Source: Crenobacter oryzisoli (GTDB lineage: Bacteria > Pseudomonadota > Gammaproteobacteria > Burkholderiales > Chromobacteriaceae). From it: DNA of 64,000 nt. Each line of letters starts with the position of its first letter. The first letter of the stretch is position 1. The notes beneath the pieces are model-generated. The model did no database searches, was not told the origin of the DNA, and was given only the letters and a program-made list of their open reading frames with translations. The stretch spans positions 62,001 to 126,000 of the forward strand of contig NZ_JAUEDK010000008.1 of assembly GCF_030385785.1 (NCBI RefSeq). Direction: 5' to 3'. This document shows, one piece after another, positions 1-8,708 of this stretch. The position numbers and the translations under genes are program-made.

Positions 1-1
1 G

Positions 2-1330
2 CTCGAACCGCGCCAGGGCGGCAAGCTCAAGATCCTGGCCAACATCTTCGCCAACCCCAATCTGCCGGCGATCGACGACTACTACGAGCCGTTCACCTAC
101 GACTACGAGCGACTGCAGAACGCGCCCGAGGTGGCGACCCCACCCACCGCGCGGCCGGTGTCGGTGCTGACCGGCCAGAAGATGGACAAGATCGAGTGGG
201 GCCCGAACTGGGAGGACGACCTGGGCGGCGAGTTCGCCAAGCGCGCCAAAGATGCGCTGTTCGAAGGCATCCAAAAGGAGATGTACTCGGCGTTCGAGAA
301 CACCTTCATGATGTATCTGCCGCGTCTGTGCGAACACTGCCTGAACCCGGCCTGCGTGGCGTCCTGCCCATCCGGCTCGATCTACAAGCGCGAAGACGAC
401 GGCATCGTGCTGATCGACCAGGACAAGTGCCGCGGCTGGCGGATGTGCGTGTCCGGCTGTCCGTACAAGAAGATCTATTACAACTGGCAGAGCGGCAAGG
501 CCGAGAAGTGCATCTTCTGCTACCCGCGCATCGAAGCCGGCCAGCCGACCGTGTGCTCGGAAACCTGCGTGGGCCGCATCCGCTATCTGGGCGTGCTGCT
601 GTACGACGCCGACAAGATCGCCGAGGCCGCCGCAGTGGAAGACGAGCAGAGCCTGTATGAGGCACAGCTGGGCTGCTTCCTCGACCCGAACTCGGCAGAC
701 GTGATCGCCGAAGCGCGTCGCCAGGGCATTCCGGAATCGTGGCTGACCGCCGCGAAGGCGTCGCCGGTGTACAAGATGGCGATGGAGTGGAAGGTGGCGT
801 TCCCGCTGCACCCGGAATACCGCACCCTGCCGATGGTCTGGTACATCCCGCCGCTGTCGCCGATCCAGTCGGCGCTGGAAAACGGCCTGATCGGCGAGAA
901 CGGCATCATCCCCGACGTGAAGGACCTGCGCATCCCGATCCGCTACCTCGCCAACCTACTCACCGCCGGCCGCGAAGAACCGATCGTCAAGGCGCTGGAA
1001 ACCATGGTGGCGATGCGCCGCTACATGCGCAGCAAGAGCGTAGCGGGCGTCGTCGATCCGGCCACGCTGGCCAGCACCCACCTGTCCGCCGCCGAGGTGG
1101 AACGGATGTATCAGGTGATGGCGATCGCCAACTACGAGGACCGCTTCGTGGTGCCGTCGAGCCACAAGGAAATGGTCGAGGAGGCCTTCGAGGACAAGGC
1201 CGGTTGCGGCTTCTCGTTCGGCAACGGCTGCTCGGGCGGCGTATCCGAGGGCAGCCTGTTCGGCAAGAAGCAGGCGCCGATCGTGTTCCACGACCTGCGT
1301 CGCGACCGCGCCGCCAACCGCCGCCAGTAA
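2..1330 (+). CDS. narH: Respiratory nitrate reductase beta subunit NarH (5' end outside the window)
   Basis: This is the iron-sulfur subunit of the membrane-bound NarGHI nitrate reductase, carrying electrons from NarI haem b to the NarG molybdenum site on the cytoplasmic face. The reading frame is open from the first bases, so the start lies upstream; 442 residues are visible. The ferredoxin-type cysteine motifs CEHCLNPACVASCP, CRGWRMCVSGCP and CIFCYPR...CSETC are present. The CxxW arrangement in the second motif is the known NarH signature for its [3Fe-4S] cluster. narJ follows after 11 bases and then narI, the usual narGHJI order. Only the N-terminal part, with the first cluster motif, is missing. 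Confidence 0.97.
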   Translation, partial: LEPRQGGKLKILANIFANPNLPAIDDYYEPFTYDYERLQNAPEVATPPTARPVSVLTGQKMDKIEWGPNWEDDLGGEFAKRAKDALFEGIQKEMYSAFENTFMMYLPRLCEHCLNPACVASCPSGSIYKREDDGIVLIDQDKCRGWRMCVSGCPYKKIYYNWQSGKAEKCIFCYPRIEAGQPTVCSETCVGRIRYLGVLLYDADKIAEAAAVEDEQSLYEAQLGCFLDPNSADVIAEARRQGIPESWLTAAKASPVYKMAMEWKVAFPLHPEYRTLPMVWYIPPLSPIQSALENGLIGENGIIPDVKDLRIPIRYLANLLTAGREEPIVKALETMVAMRRYMRSKSVAGVVDPATLASTHLSAAEVERMYQVMAIANYEDRFVVPSSHKEMVEEAFEDKAGCGFSFGNGCSGGVSEGSLFGKKQAPIVFHDLRRDRAANRRQ

Positions 1331-1341
1331 AGGAGCGCCCG

Positions 1342-1980
1342 ATGAGATCGAGTTACAAGGCCCTGTCCGCGCTGCTCTGCTACCCCGAAGCCGAGCTGAT
1401 CGCCGCGCTGCCGGAGCTGCGCGCCGCCCTGGTCGAATGGCCGTCGCTGGCGGCCCGGGTGGCGCCGCTGATCGACCACCTGGTCGCGCACGACCTGATC
1501 GCGCTGCAGGAAGGCTATGTCGCCACCTTCGACCGCACCCCGGCGCACGCGCTGCACCTGTTCGAGCACATCCACGGCGAGGACCGCGACCGAGGCCAGG
1601 CGATGGTCGACCTGATCGAGGAATTCCGCCGCCACGGCCTGGAGCCGGTGGCCAACGAGCTGCCCGACTACCTGCCACTGTTCCTGGAGTTCCTGGCGGC
1701 GATCGAGCCGGACGAGGCGGCGCGGCTGCTCAGCGACGCGGTACACGTGATCGGCCATGTCGGCGGCCGGCTGGCTGCCGCCGGCTCGCCCTACGCCGGC
1801 GTGTTCGCGGCGCTCGAGGCGCTGTCGCCGGTGCCGGCCGAACCGCTGACTGCACCGCCGGTGCGCGACATGGACGAGGCGCTAGAGACCTTCGGCCCGG
1901 GCGTGGACGGCGTCGAGCCGCTGCTGCGCCGCCCGAGCGTCGCGCCGGTCAATTTCTACCCCAGCCGGCCGCAGGCCTGA
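1342..1980 (+). CDS. narJ: Nitrate reductase assembly chaperone NarJ
   Basis: A 212-residue protein of the NarJ/TorD chaperone family, which holds apo-NarG and helps insert the molybdenum cofactor before the complex docks on NarI. The sequence opens with the typical ALSALLCYPEAEL helix and has the family segment LFEHIHGEDRDRGQAM near residue 74 and ELPDYLPLFLEFL near residue 102. The start follows an AGGAG box 5 bases upstream, 11 bases after the narH stop. It is the third gene of the nar operon. The C-terminal tail is acidic and proline-rich, as in many homologues. Confidence 0.93.
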   Translation: MRSSYKALSALLCYPEAELIAALPELRAALVEWPSLAARVAPLIDHLVAHDLIALQEGYVATFDRTPAHALHLFEHIHGEDRDRGQAMVDLIEEFRRHGLEPVANELPDYLPLFLEFLAAIEPDEAARLLSDAVHVIGHVGGRLAAAGSPYAGVFAALEALSPVPAEPLTAPPVRDMDEALETFGPGVDGVEPLLRRPSVAPVNFYPSRPQA

Positions 1981-2029
1981 GCCGGCACTGGCCGCCCGGC
2001 CCCGCGCCGGGCGGCGGAGGACCACAGAG

Positions 2030-2716
2030 ATGAATACCCTGCATCAATTCGTATTCGGGATCTACCCGTACATCGCGCTGGCGATCTTCCTGTTCGGCAG
2101 CCTGGCGCGCTTCGAGCGCGAGCAGTACGGCTGGAAATCCGATTCCAGCCAGCTCTTGCACCGCGGCAACCTGCGCACCGCCAACATCCTGTTCCACGTC
2201 GGCGTGCTCGGGGTGTTCTTCGGCCACCTGGTCGGCCTGCTCACCCCGGTGGCGGTGTGGGACGCGCTCGGCGTCTCCCACAGCTTCAAGCAGATGCTGG
2301 CGATGGTCGCCGGCGGCCTCTTCGGCGGCATCGGCTTGATCGGCCTCGTGATGCTGATCGCGCGCCGCTTCGGCAACGCCCGGCTGGCGGCCAACTCGAG
2401 CTGGCGCGACAAGCTGCTGCTGATCTGGCTCCTGATCACGCTGGCGCTCGGCCTGTCGACCATCCTCGTGTCGGCCCACCACACCGATGGCCACCAGATG
2501 ATCAAGCTAATGACCTGGGCGCAGCACATCGTCACCCTCCGGGGCGATGCGGCCGGCTACATCGCCAATGCGGCGCCGATCTTCAAGGCGCACATCTTCA
2601 TGGGCATGACCTTCTTCCTGATCTTCCCGTTCACCCGGATGGTGCACGTGTGGAGCGGCTTCGCCTCGGTCGGCTACGTCGGCCGCACCTGGCAGCTGGT
2701 GCGGGCGCGCCGCTGA
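2030..2716 (+). CDS. narI: Respiratory nitrate reductase gamma subunit NarI (cytochrome b)
   Basis: A 228-residue integral membrane dihaem cytochrome b that oxidises quinol and anchors NarGH to the membrane. The N-terminus has the family feature FVFGIYPYIALAIFLFGS, followed by hydrophobic segments near residues 8-27, 50-70, 88-110 and 125-145 and a last one near 185-203. Histidines suited to haem binding lie in transmembrane segments (LFHVGVLGVFFGHL; AHIFMGM). Length matches the family. The start has a GGAGG box just upstream, 49 bases after narJ. It is the last gene of the operon; an inverted repeat follows. Confidence 0.95.
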   Translation: MNTLHQFVFGIYPYIALAIFLFGSLARFEREQYGWKSDSSQLLHRGNLRTANILFHVGVLGVFFGHLVGLLTPVAVWDALGVSHSFKQMLAMVAGGLFGGIGLIGLVMLIARRFGNARLAANSSWRDKLLLIWLLITLALGLSTILVSAHHTDGHQMIKLMTWAQHIVTLRGDAAGYIANAAPIFKAHIFMGMTFFLIFPFTRMVHVWSGFASVGYVGRTWQLVRARR

Positions 2717-2801
2717 GCCGGTGAATGGGTAGACAGGTGGATGGATAGAGGAGAAAGGGATAAACGGCATTTGGCTGGTTGCCATTTTGCACCAGGACTC
2801 A

Positions 2802-2850
2802 CCCAGACCCCGTTCGGTCAACGTTGGATAGGCCGAACGGAGCCTGGGGG
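2802..2850 (+). terminator. Imperfect stem-loop downstream of narI
   Basis: The inner arms CCGTTCGGTC (2810-2819) and GGCCGAACGG (2831-2840) pair across an 11-base loop, and CCCAG/CTGGG extends the stem outward with small bulges. No clear T-run follows. It could end or stabilise the nar transcript; the terminator role is inferred from position. Confidence 0.4.
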
Positions 2851-2901
2851 TTCGGGCAATGCCGTCAAAGCAGCAGTTCAACCTTACGTTATCTCGACAC
2901 C

Positions 2902-3123
2902 ATGAAAAAGTTTCCCATCCTTCCCAGCCACCCCGAGCGAATCTGTTGGGGCTGCGATCAGTACTGTGCCGCCAATGCCCTGCGCTGCGGCAATGGCTCG
3001 GAGCGCACCCCGCACCCAGCCGAGCTATTCGGAGACGACTGGTTCGACTGGCAGAACGGGGGGCCGGCCGACACAACACCGGGCCAACCCACGACCGGGG
3101 CCGATACGGGGCAAGACGACTAA
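2902..3123 (+). CDS. DUF3079 family small cysteine-rich protein
   Basis: A 73-residue protein whose first 50 residues match the DUF3079 pattern as I remember it: KKFPILPSHPERICWGCDQY, then C..ALRCGNGSERT and HPAELFGDDW. Its four closely spaced cysteines suggest a metal or redox site, but no function is known for the family. The C-terminal 20 residues (Gly/Thr/Asp-rich) are probably a strain-specific tail. The stop codon TAA is also the first three bases of an inserted inverted-repeat element, so the original C-terminus may have been altered by that insertion. Confidence 0.8.
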   Translation: MKKFPILPSHPERICWGCDQYCAANALRCGNGSERTPHPAELFGDDWFDWQNGGPADTTPGQPTTGADTGQDD

Positions 3124-3254
3124 GAACCGCTCCCTCTTGGCGTTATTGTGCTGCCTTGCCGTACTACTTGTATTGCCTGCGGCAGCACGCCTAGCCAAGG
3201 CCAGCTACGCCGGGTTTTAGCTTCGCAGCAACTTCGTTGTGTGAGCGACTCTTA
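3121..3254. mobile_element. MITE-like element, copy A (TAAGARYCGCT ends)
   Basis: A 134-bp stretch bounded by TAAGAACCGCT and, inverted, GAGCGACTCTTA. Its left interior (CTTGGCG...GTACTACTTGTA...CACGCCTAGCC) is the reverse complement of the interior of the element at 8450-8568. Its right end (CTTCGCAGCAACTTCGTTG...GCGACTCTTA) matches the right end of the element at 19258-19349. No transposase is encoded. The ends resemble those of IS5-group elements; that family assignment is inference. Confidence 0.65.
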
Positions 3255-3441
3255 CCCCCTGACCTACCGACACAGCGCGTCAGTATGCCCCCTCTTCACC
3301 CGCGGCGACGGCTACGCGCCAGACTGGCTCTCACCGCCATCTAGTACTTTCGACCTATCCCCTCTGCTACCTCTGCCCGACTGTGCGTTGGCGGCACTCG
3401 CGCTACCATCGTCGCTGACCCAAAATCCCCGGAGGATCAGC

Positions 3442-4416
3442 ATGCTGCAGGACCGCTTTGGCCGAACCATCGACTATCTGCGCCTGTCGGTGACCGATCG
3501 CTGCGACCTGCGTTGCAGCTATTGCCTGCCCAAGGGTTTCAAGGGCTTCGAGGAGCCGACCAACTGGCTGAGCTTCGACGAGATCGAGCGGCTGATCAGC
3601 GCCTTCGTGCACCTGGGCGTGCGGCGGGTGCGACTGACCGGCGGCGAGCCGCTGCTGCGGCGCGGCCTGCCCGAACTGTGCGCGCGGCTGACCGCGCTCG
3701 ACCCGGCGCTTGACCTGTCACTGACCACCAACGGCACCCAGCTGGAGCGCCATGCCGAGGCGCTGGCGGCCGCCGGGGTGCGCCGGCTCAACGTCAGCCT
3801 CGACTCGCTGCGCCGCGACTGCCTGCGCGCGATTACCGGCAGTGACAGCCTGCCGAAGATCATGGCCGGGCTGCGCGCCGCCAAGGCGGCCGGCTTCGCG
3901 CCGATCAAGCTGAATATGGTGCCGCTCGCCGGCGTCAATGACGGCGACATCGAGTCGATGGTGGCATTCTGTATCGAGCAGGGCTTCGTGCTGCGGCTGA
4001 TCGAGGCGATGCCAATGGGCGCCACCGGACAGGCAGCCCGGCCGCTGCCACTGGCGCCGGTGCTGGCCAGGCTGGCCGAACGCTTCGCGCTCAGCCCGCT
4101 GACGGTACCGCTGGGTGGTGGGCCGGCCAGCTACTGGGGCAGCGCCGACGGCCGTTTCACCCTGGGGCTGATCACGCCGATCTCGCAGCACTTCTGCGCC
4201 AGCTGCAACCGGGTGCGGGTAGCGGTGGACGGCACCCTACATCTCTGTCTCGGTGACGAGGCCAGCGTGCCGCTCAGGCCGCTATTGCGCGCCGGCGTCG
4301 GCGAGGCCGAGTTGGCCGAACGGCTGCGCGCGGCGATCGAGCTCAAGCCCGAGCGTCACCATTTCAACGAGGCGCCACAGCGGGTGATACGCTTCATGTC
4401 GATGACCGGGGGCTGA
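3442..4416 (+). CDS. moaA: GTP 3',8-cyclase MoaA (molybdenum cofactor biosynthesis)
   Basis: A 324-residue radical SAM enzyme that performs the first step of molybdopterin synthesis from GTP. The N-terminal cluster motif is CDLRCSYC (Cys21, 25, 28); the second cluster site is CASCNRVRVAVDGTLHLC near residues 253-270, with the expected CxxC-x13-C spacing. The chain ends in Gly-Gly, as active MoaA proteins do. The start was chosen for its GGAGGA box at 3431-3436 and because the homologous region begins there, although the frame is open further upstream. Its place between nar genes and narXL fits supply of cofactor for NarG. Confidence 0.96.
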   Translation: MLQDRFGRTIDYLRLSVTDRCDLRCSYCLPKGFKGFEEPTNWLSFDEIERLISAFVHLGVRRVRLTGGEPLLRRGLPELCARLTALDPALDLSLTTNGTQLERHAEALAAAGVRRLNVSLDSLRRDCLRAITGSDSLPKIMAGLRAAKAAGFAPIKLNMVPLAGVNDGDIESMVAFCIEQGFVLRLIEAMPMGATGQAARPLPLAPVLARLAERFALSPLTVPLGGGPASYWGSADGRFTLGLITPISQHFCASCNRVRVAVDGTLHLCLGDEASVPLRPLLRAGVGEAELAERLRAAIELKPERHHFNEAPQRVIRFMSMTGG

Positions 4417-4499
4417 GCGATGCGTCACGACCTCCTGTGGGGGTATGATCCGACACAACGCCGTTTCATCCCGATGGTCTGTCCACTCGAGAACTGAAT

Positions 4500-6437
4500 A
4501 TGTCTGGATACCGCTGGGCCGTCCCGGACGGCCCCCTGGGCTTGAAACTGTCGACCAAGATCGTCGGGGCCCTACTCGGCTTTCTGCTGCTGGCACTACT
4601 GGCGATCGGCTCGACGCTGCTGCTGTCCTGGCAACTGGAAGGCACCGGCGCCGCGATCAACGACGCCGGCAGCCTGCGCATGCGTACAACCCAGGTCGCG
4701 CTGGATTTGACCCACCACGTCGACGGCCAGTTGCAAGCGGCAACGGTGCAGACCGATCTGCGCAACTACGACACCATCCTGGCGCGCTTGCGCCACGGCG
4801 ACCCGGCCCGGCCACTGTCGCTGCCGGAGCAGCGCCAGGTGTATGCCGCGCTGTCGGCCGTCGAACAGGGCTGGCAGTTGCGCTTGAAGCCACAGGCCGA
4901 TGCGCTGCTGGTAGCCCCCTCTTCTGAGCAGCCGCTACTCCTGTCGCGCTACCAGGTCGACGCATCCGCCTTCCTGCCCACCATCGACCATTTCGTACAG
5001 CTGCTCGAAGAAAACAACGCCCACAAGACCGAATACCTGCGCATCTGCCAGGTGCTGCTGGCCACGATGGCGATCCTTGGCACTGTGGCGCTGATCTACC
5101 TGATGGTGCTGATCGTGCTGCGGCCGCTTGACCACATCCACCAAGCGATCCGCCGCCTCGCCGCCGGCGACTACAGTGCCACCGTGCCGGTGGAGACCAA
5201 CGACGAGTTCGGCCAGGTCGGCGCCGGCTTCAACCAGATGGCCAAAAGGTTGGCCGAAGTGCACGCCACGCTGGAGGAGCGGGTGCAGGAAAAGACCGCC
5301 TCGCTCGAACAGAAGAACCGCGAACTGGCGCTGCTGCTGGAGATCGCCACCTTCCTCAACCAAGCGCAGACGCTTGAGGAGCTGTGCCGCGGCTTCCTGA
5401 CCCGGGTGGTCGACAACCTCGGTGCGGCTGGCGGCGCGGTGCGGCTGCTCGACGGCGAGCACGAGCTGGTCTACCTGGTGGCCGACGCCGGCCTGCCCGA
5501 GACGCTCCTGGGCGGCGAGCAGTGCCTGAGCTACGGCGACTGCTTCTGCAGCCTGAACCCCGAATCGCTGCACGGCAGGCAGATGACGCTGCCGGACGAC
5601 TCGGCGCTGCCGTGCAAGTGGGAGGGTTTCAAGGTGGTGTCGTCGTTCCCGATCGCGCTGCAGCAGCGCTCCATCGGCCTGTTCAACCTGCATTTTCGCG
5701 AAGCCACCGTGTTCACCCCACAGAAGACCCGGCTGATGGAAACGCTCGGCCAGCACTTGGCCAGCGCCATCGAGAACCAGCGGCTGGTAGACAAGGAGCG
5801 CGAGCTGGCCATCCTGGAAGAACGCAACCTGATGGCGCAGGGCCTGCACGACAGCATCGCCCAGGGCCTGTCGTTCCTGAACCTACAGGTGCAGGTGCTC
5901 GAGCAGGCGGTCGCCGCCGACGACGGCCTGCTGCGCGACGATACCATCGCCCTGTTGCGCACCGGGGTGCAGGAGAGCTACGACGATGTGCGCGAGTTGC
6001 TCAACAACTTCCGCTCGCGGCTGTCGGCGCGGCTGCCGCAGGCGGTGGAAACGGTGCTCGACAAGTTCCGCCGCCAGACCGGACTGAAGGTCGAACTGCA
6101 GAGCGAGGGGCTAAGCCGGCCGCTCTTGCCCGAGCAACAGTTGCAGCTCTTGTTCATCCTACAGGAGGCGCTGTCGAACGTGCGCAAGCACGCCCAGGCA
6201 AGCCAGGTGCTGGTGCGGTTGGACGACAGCGGCGAGGCGCTGACGCTGACTATAATGGACGACGGCATCGGCTTCGATGCCGAGCGGATGTGCGAGCGCG
6301 ACGACACCCACTACGGCCTGGCGATCATGGCCGAGCGCGCCACGCGCGCCGGGGTGACGATGCGCATCGACAGCGAGCCGGGCGAAGGCTGTTGCATCCG
6401 CTTGTCCATTGCACGCGCGCAGCGTCAGGCGGCTTAG
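4500..6437 (+). CDS. narX: Nitrate/nitrite sensor histidine kinase NarX
   Basis: A 645-residue membrane sensor kinase. It has a first transmembrane helix (about 20-42), a periplasmic segment opening with the nitrate-binding P-box (INDAGSLRMRT, near 52-63), a second helix (about 182-205), a HAMP domain, a GAF-like central module, and a HisKA_3/HATPase_c unit. The phosphoacceptor His450 lies in LHDSIAQGLS; DDGIGFD marks the ATP site. The central module has a cysteine cluster (C..GDCFC, then LPCKW), as in the NarX/NarQ group. narL follows on the same strand. The ATG at 4500 has only a weak ribosome site. Confidence 0.95.
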   Translation: MSGYRWAVPDGPLGLKLSTKIVGALLGFLLLALLAIGSTLLLSWQLEGTGAAINDAGSLRMRTTQVALDLTHHVDGQLQAATVQTDLRNYDTILARLRHGDPARPLSLPEQRQVYAALSAVEQGWQLRLKPQADALLVAPSSEQPLLLSRYQVDASAFLPTIDHFVQLLEENNAHKTEYLRICQVLLATMAILGTVALIYLMVLIVLRPLDHIHQAIRRLAAGDYSATVPVETNDEFGQVGAGFNQMAKRLAEVHATLEERVQEKTASLEQKNRELALLLEIATFLNQAQTLEELCRGFLTRVVDNLGAAGGAVRLLDGEHELVYLVADAGLPETLLGGEQCLSYGDCFCSLNPESLHGRQMTLPDDSALPCKWEGFKVVSSFPIALQQRSIGLFNLHFREATVFTPQKTRLMETLGQHLASAIENQRLVDKERELAILEERNLMAQGLHDSIAQGLSFLNLQVQVLEQAVAADDGLLRDDTIALLRTGVQESYDDVRELLNNFRSRLSARLPQAVETVLDKFRRQTGLKVELQSEGLSRPLLPEQQLQLLFILQEALSNVRKHAQASQVLVRLDDSGEALTLTIMDDGIGFDAERMCERDDTHYGLAIMAERATRAGVTMRIDSEPGEGCCIRLSIARAQRQAA

Positions 6438-6559
6438 CCCCCTGCTTCATGACCGCGCCGAACGGTTCGGCCAACCTGGTGGCCCGTCGGCAAGAGCCCG
6501 AGCCCATCGTCCGAGTCACTACCGCGACGGTGCCGCCGAACAAGGAATACATACTGCGA

Positions 6560-7228
6560 ATGAGCGAGCAACCCACCATGAGCGAAATCGTCAACGTGCT
6601 GCTGGTCGACGACCACACCCTGTTCCGCAGCGGCATCAAGGCACTACTGGCGCGTCAGCAGGCGATCCAGGTGATTGGCGAGGCCGCCGACGGCGCCGAG
6701 GGCGTCAAACTCGCCGCCCAGCTCAAACCCGACGTGGTACTGCTCGACCTGAACATGCCGGGCATCTCCGGCGTCGAGGCACTGACCCTGATGCTACAGG
6801 ACAAGCCTTCTCTCGCGGTCGTGATGTTGACGGTATCTGAAGATGCCGACGACCTGGGAGCAGCGCTGCGAGCCGGGGCCTGCGGCTACCTGAACAAAAA
6901 CATCGATGCCGATTTCTTGACCCAGTCCATTCTAAAGGCCGCCCATGGCGAATCGGTAATCAGTGAAGGCATGACCGCCAAGTTAGTCGCTCAACTGCGC
7001 AGTCCCGCCCCCCAGCCTGCCAGCGTTGACACTTTTGACAAGTTGACAGGGCGCGAGCAGGAAATACTGCAATTGGTCGCACGTGGCATGAGCAACAAGG
7101 AGATCGGCCGAGAATTGGACTTGGCCGAGAGCACGGTGAAAATCCATGTGCAGAACATTCTTCGTAAGCTTGGCTGCAGCAGCCGGGTGCAGGCAGCCGT
7201 ACTGACCGTTGAGAAAAAGTTTGGCTAA
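6560..7228 (+). CDS. narL: Nitrate/nitrite response regulator NarL
   Basis: A 222-residue response regulator with a receiver domain (acidic pair DD at 17-18, phosphorylation site Asp63 in LLDLNMPG, conserved Lys in YLNKN) and a LuxR/NarL-type helix-turn-helix (LTGREQEILQLVARGMSNKEI). With NarX it should activate nar genes in response to nitrate. The ATG at 6560 follows an AAGGAA box. An in-frame ATG at 6578 is a possible alternative, and the frame is open back to 6449, which would add an unusual N-terminal extension. It lies 122 bases after narX, likely the same transcript. Confidence 0.93.
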   Translation: MSEQPTMSEIVNVLLVDDHTLFRSGIKALLARQQAIQVIGEAADGAEGVKLAAQLKPDVVLLDLNMPGISGVEALTLMLQDKPSLAVVMLTVSEDADDLGAALRAGACGYLNKNIDADFLTQSILKAAHGESVISEGMTAKLVAQLRSPAPQPASVDTFDKLTGREQEILQLVARGMSNKEIGRELDLAESTVKIHVQNILRKLGCSSRVQAAVLTVEKKFG

Positions 7229-7289
7229 AACACGACCATGCTCTGCCAGTTTGACTGATCTGTTTCGATAATTCTGAATCGTGAAGCTC

Positions 7290-7510
7290 GGTGGTCTGTC
7301 TACCGCTGCCAGGATAGTCCACCTGCCGCTGTAGTTGGTGGGGGGCAATCACGGTCGGACGCCCCTTGTAATGACCTGGGTGCCGCCGCTAGCCCGTCTG
7401 CAAGCGCAGACCTTCCTGCTTCATCCGTCGCGCCACGCCTTGTTTACCACATGTCTCCCCTGTGCCTTCAGCTCGTCATGCATCCTGCGATAGCCGCCCT
7501 ACTATGAACA
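7290..7510 (-). pseudogene. IS3-family transposase (orfB) relic, frameshifted
   Basis: Translated on the minus strand, 7382-7510 gives YRRMHDELKAQGRHVVNKA and then, in another frame, VARRMKQEGLRLQT. Joined, these match the conserved stretch of IS3-group OrfB just before its catalytic core. At least one frameshift separates them, and neither end of the element is visible. The adjoining bases towards 7290 may belong to the same relic but are not clearly recognisable. It marks the left edge of the accessory island; nothing else fills this gap. Confidence 0.7.
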
Positions 7511-7532
7511 ACAAGTTCACTAATATTGGACA

Positions 7533-8453
7533 ATGCGCTACCGACTCGACGATATCGAAGCCTTCCTGCTGGTGATGGAGACTGGAAGCTTTACGGCAGC
7601 CGCCTTACGCCTCGACCTCTCCAAGTCGGCTATCAGCAAACGGATCAATGACCTGGAACAGGCGCTAGGTACTCAGCTGCTACACCGATCCACCCGAGGA
7701 GTGGTCGCCACCGACCGTGGGCAAGTTTTCTATCAGAAGGCACGGGAGCTGGTACTGCAGCTCGACGATGCGGCCACGGCGACGATCGAGGAGGAGGGAA
7801 ATCTGTGTGGCCAGGTTCGTATCGCCGCGCCGATGACCTTTGGTCGGAAATACCTGGGGCCGATGCTGTTCGAGCTGATGCAGCAGCACCCCAACCTGGA
7901 CTTGATCATCGACCTCGATGACCGCATGGTGGATGTGGACGGGGGCGGCTATGATTTGGCGATCCGGATTACCCAGCCGCTCAAGGACATGTCGCTGATC
8001 GCGCGCAAACTGGCCGTCAGTCGCCGCATCGTCTGCTGTAGCCCGGACTATGCGATGCGCCATGGCTTGCCCAAGTCACTCGACGACTTGGCGGCCCATC
8101 GCTGCATCGGCTACGCCTACGTCCATTCCGGGCAACTGTGGCAATTCGAGCCGGCCGGGCAGGATAGCCGCATACGAACGGCAGTGGTGAAGTCGACCTT
8201 GGTATTCAACAACGGCGAAGTGATGTGCGATGCCGCCATCGCCGGCCTTGGCATCTGCTTGCTTCCGCTGTTCATCGCCGCCGAGGCGCTGCGCGACGGG
8301 CGCCTAATCGAGGCGCTGCCCGACACCCCCATTCCTGACACCATCTACGCGCTCTACCCCAGCCGCCGGTTCCAGAGCCACAAGGTCCGTGCCGTGCTCG
8401 ACTACCTGCGCAACCAATTTTCCCGGCCGTTACCTTGGGAAATCATGCCTTAG
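7533..8453 (+). CDS. LysR-family transcriptional regulator
   Basis: A 306-residue LysR regulator. The N-terminal winged helix-turn-helix spans about residues 5-64 (FLLVMETGSFTAAALRLDLS then SAISKRINDLEQALGTQLLHR), and the substrate-binding domain runs from about 92 to 295. It belongs to the large CrgA/AaeR-like branch, to judge from FGRKYLGPML. The start lies just after the inverted repeat TGAAC-N5-GTTCA (7505-7519), a possible own operator. The next gene is an isochorismatase-type hydrolase on the same strand, a plausible target. The TAG stop overlaps the terminus of an inserted element. Confidence 0.88.
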   Translation: MRYRLDDIEAFLLVMETGSFTAAALRLDLSKSAISKRINDLEQALGTQLLHRSTRGVVATDRGQVFYQKARELVLQLDDAATATIEEEGNLCGQVRIAAPMTFGRKYLGPMLFELMQQHPNLDLIIDLDDRMVDVDGGGYDLAIRITQPLKDMSLIARKLAVSRRIVCCSPDYAMRHGLPKSLDDLAAHRCIGYAYVHSGQLWQFEPAGQDSRIRTAVVKSTLVFNNGEVMCDAAIAGLGICLLPLFIAAEALRDGRLIEALPDTPIPDTIYALYPSRRFQSHKVRAVLDYLRNQFSRPLPWEIMP

Positions 8454-8568
8454 AACCGCTAACAAAACTCAGCGAAGCGGCCTTGGCTAGGCGTGCGGCC
8501 GCAGACAGTACAAGTAGTACGGGCAAGGCCGCATAACAACGCCAAGGGGTTTTTGTTAGCAGCGCTTA
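8450..8568. mobile_element. MITE-like element, copy B (GCTAACAAAA ends)
   Basis: A 119-bp element with ends TTAGAACCGCTAACAAAAC and, inverted, GTTTTTGTTAGCAGCGCTTA. Most of its interior is the reverse complement of copy A (3121-3254), including the CTAGGCGTGCGG and TACAAGTAGTAC words. It has no coding capacity. Its left end overlaps the stop codon of the upstream LysR gene. Confidence 0.7.
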
Positions 8569-8577
8569 GTCACATGA

Positions 8578-8610
8578 CACACGGTGTTCTGTTTCACTGA
8601 ACACCGTGTG
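8578..8610. promoter_or_regulatory. Perfect 12-bp inverted repeat upstream of the hydrolase gene
   Basis: The arms CACACGGTGTTC (8578-8589) and GAACACCGTGTG (8599-8610) are separated by 9 bases. No T-run follows, so a regulator-binding site or mRNA structure is more likely than a terminator. It sits about 100 bases before the hydrolase start. Confidence 0.5.
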
Positions 8611-8708
8611 CAGTGATCGGTACCTTCTGCTTCTTGAGTGGATTCCTACACTGTGGGCAGTGCTTCAACGCACTTACCCCAGTCAACTCAGGTTGGAGGA
8701 GAAACTCG

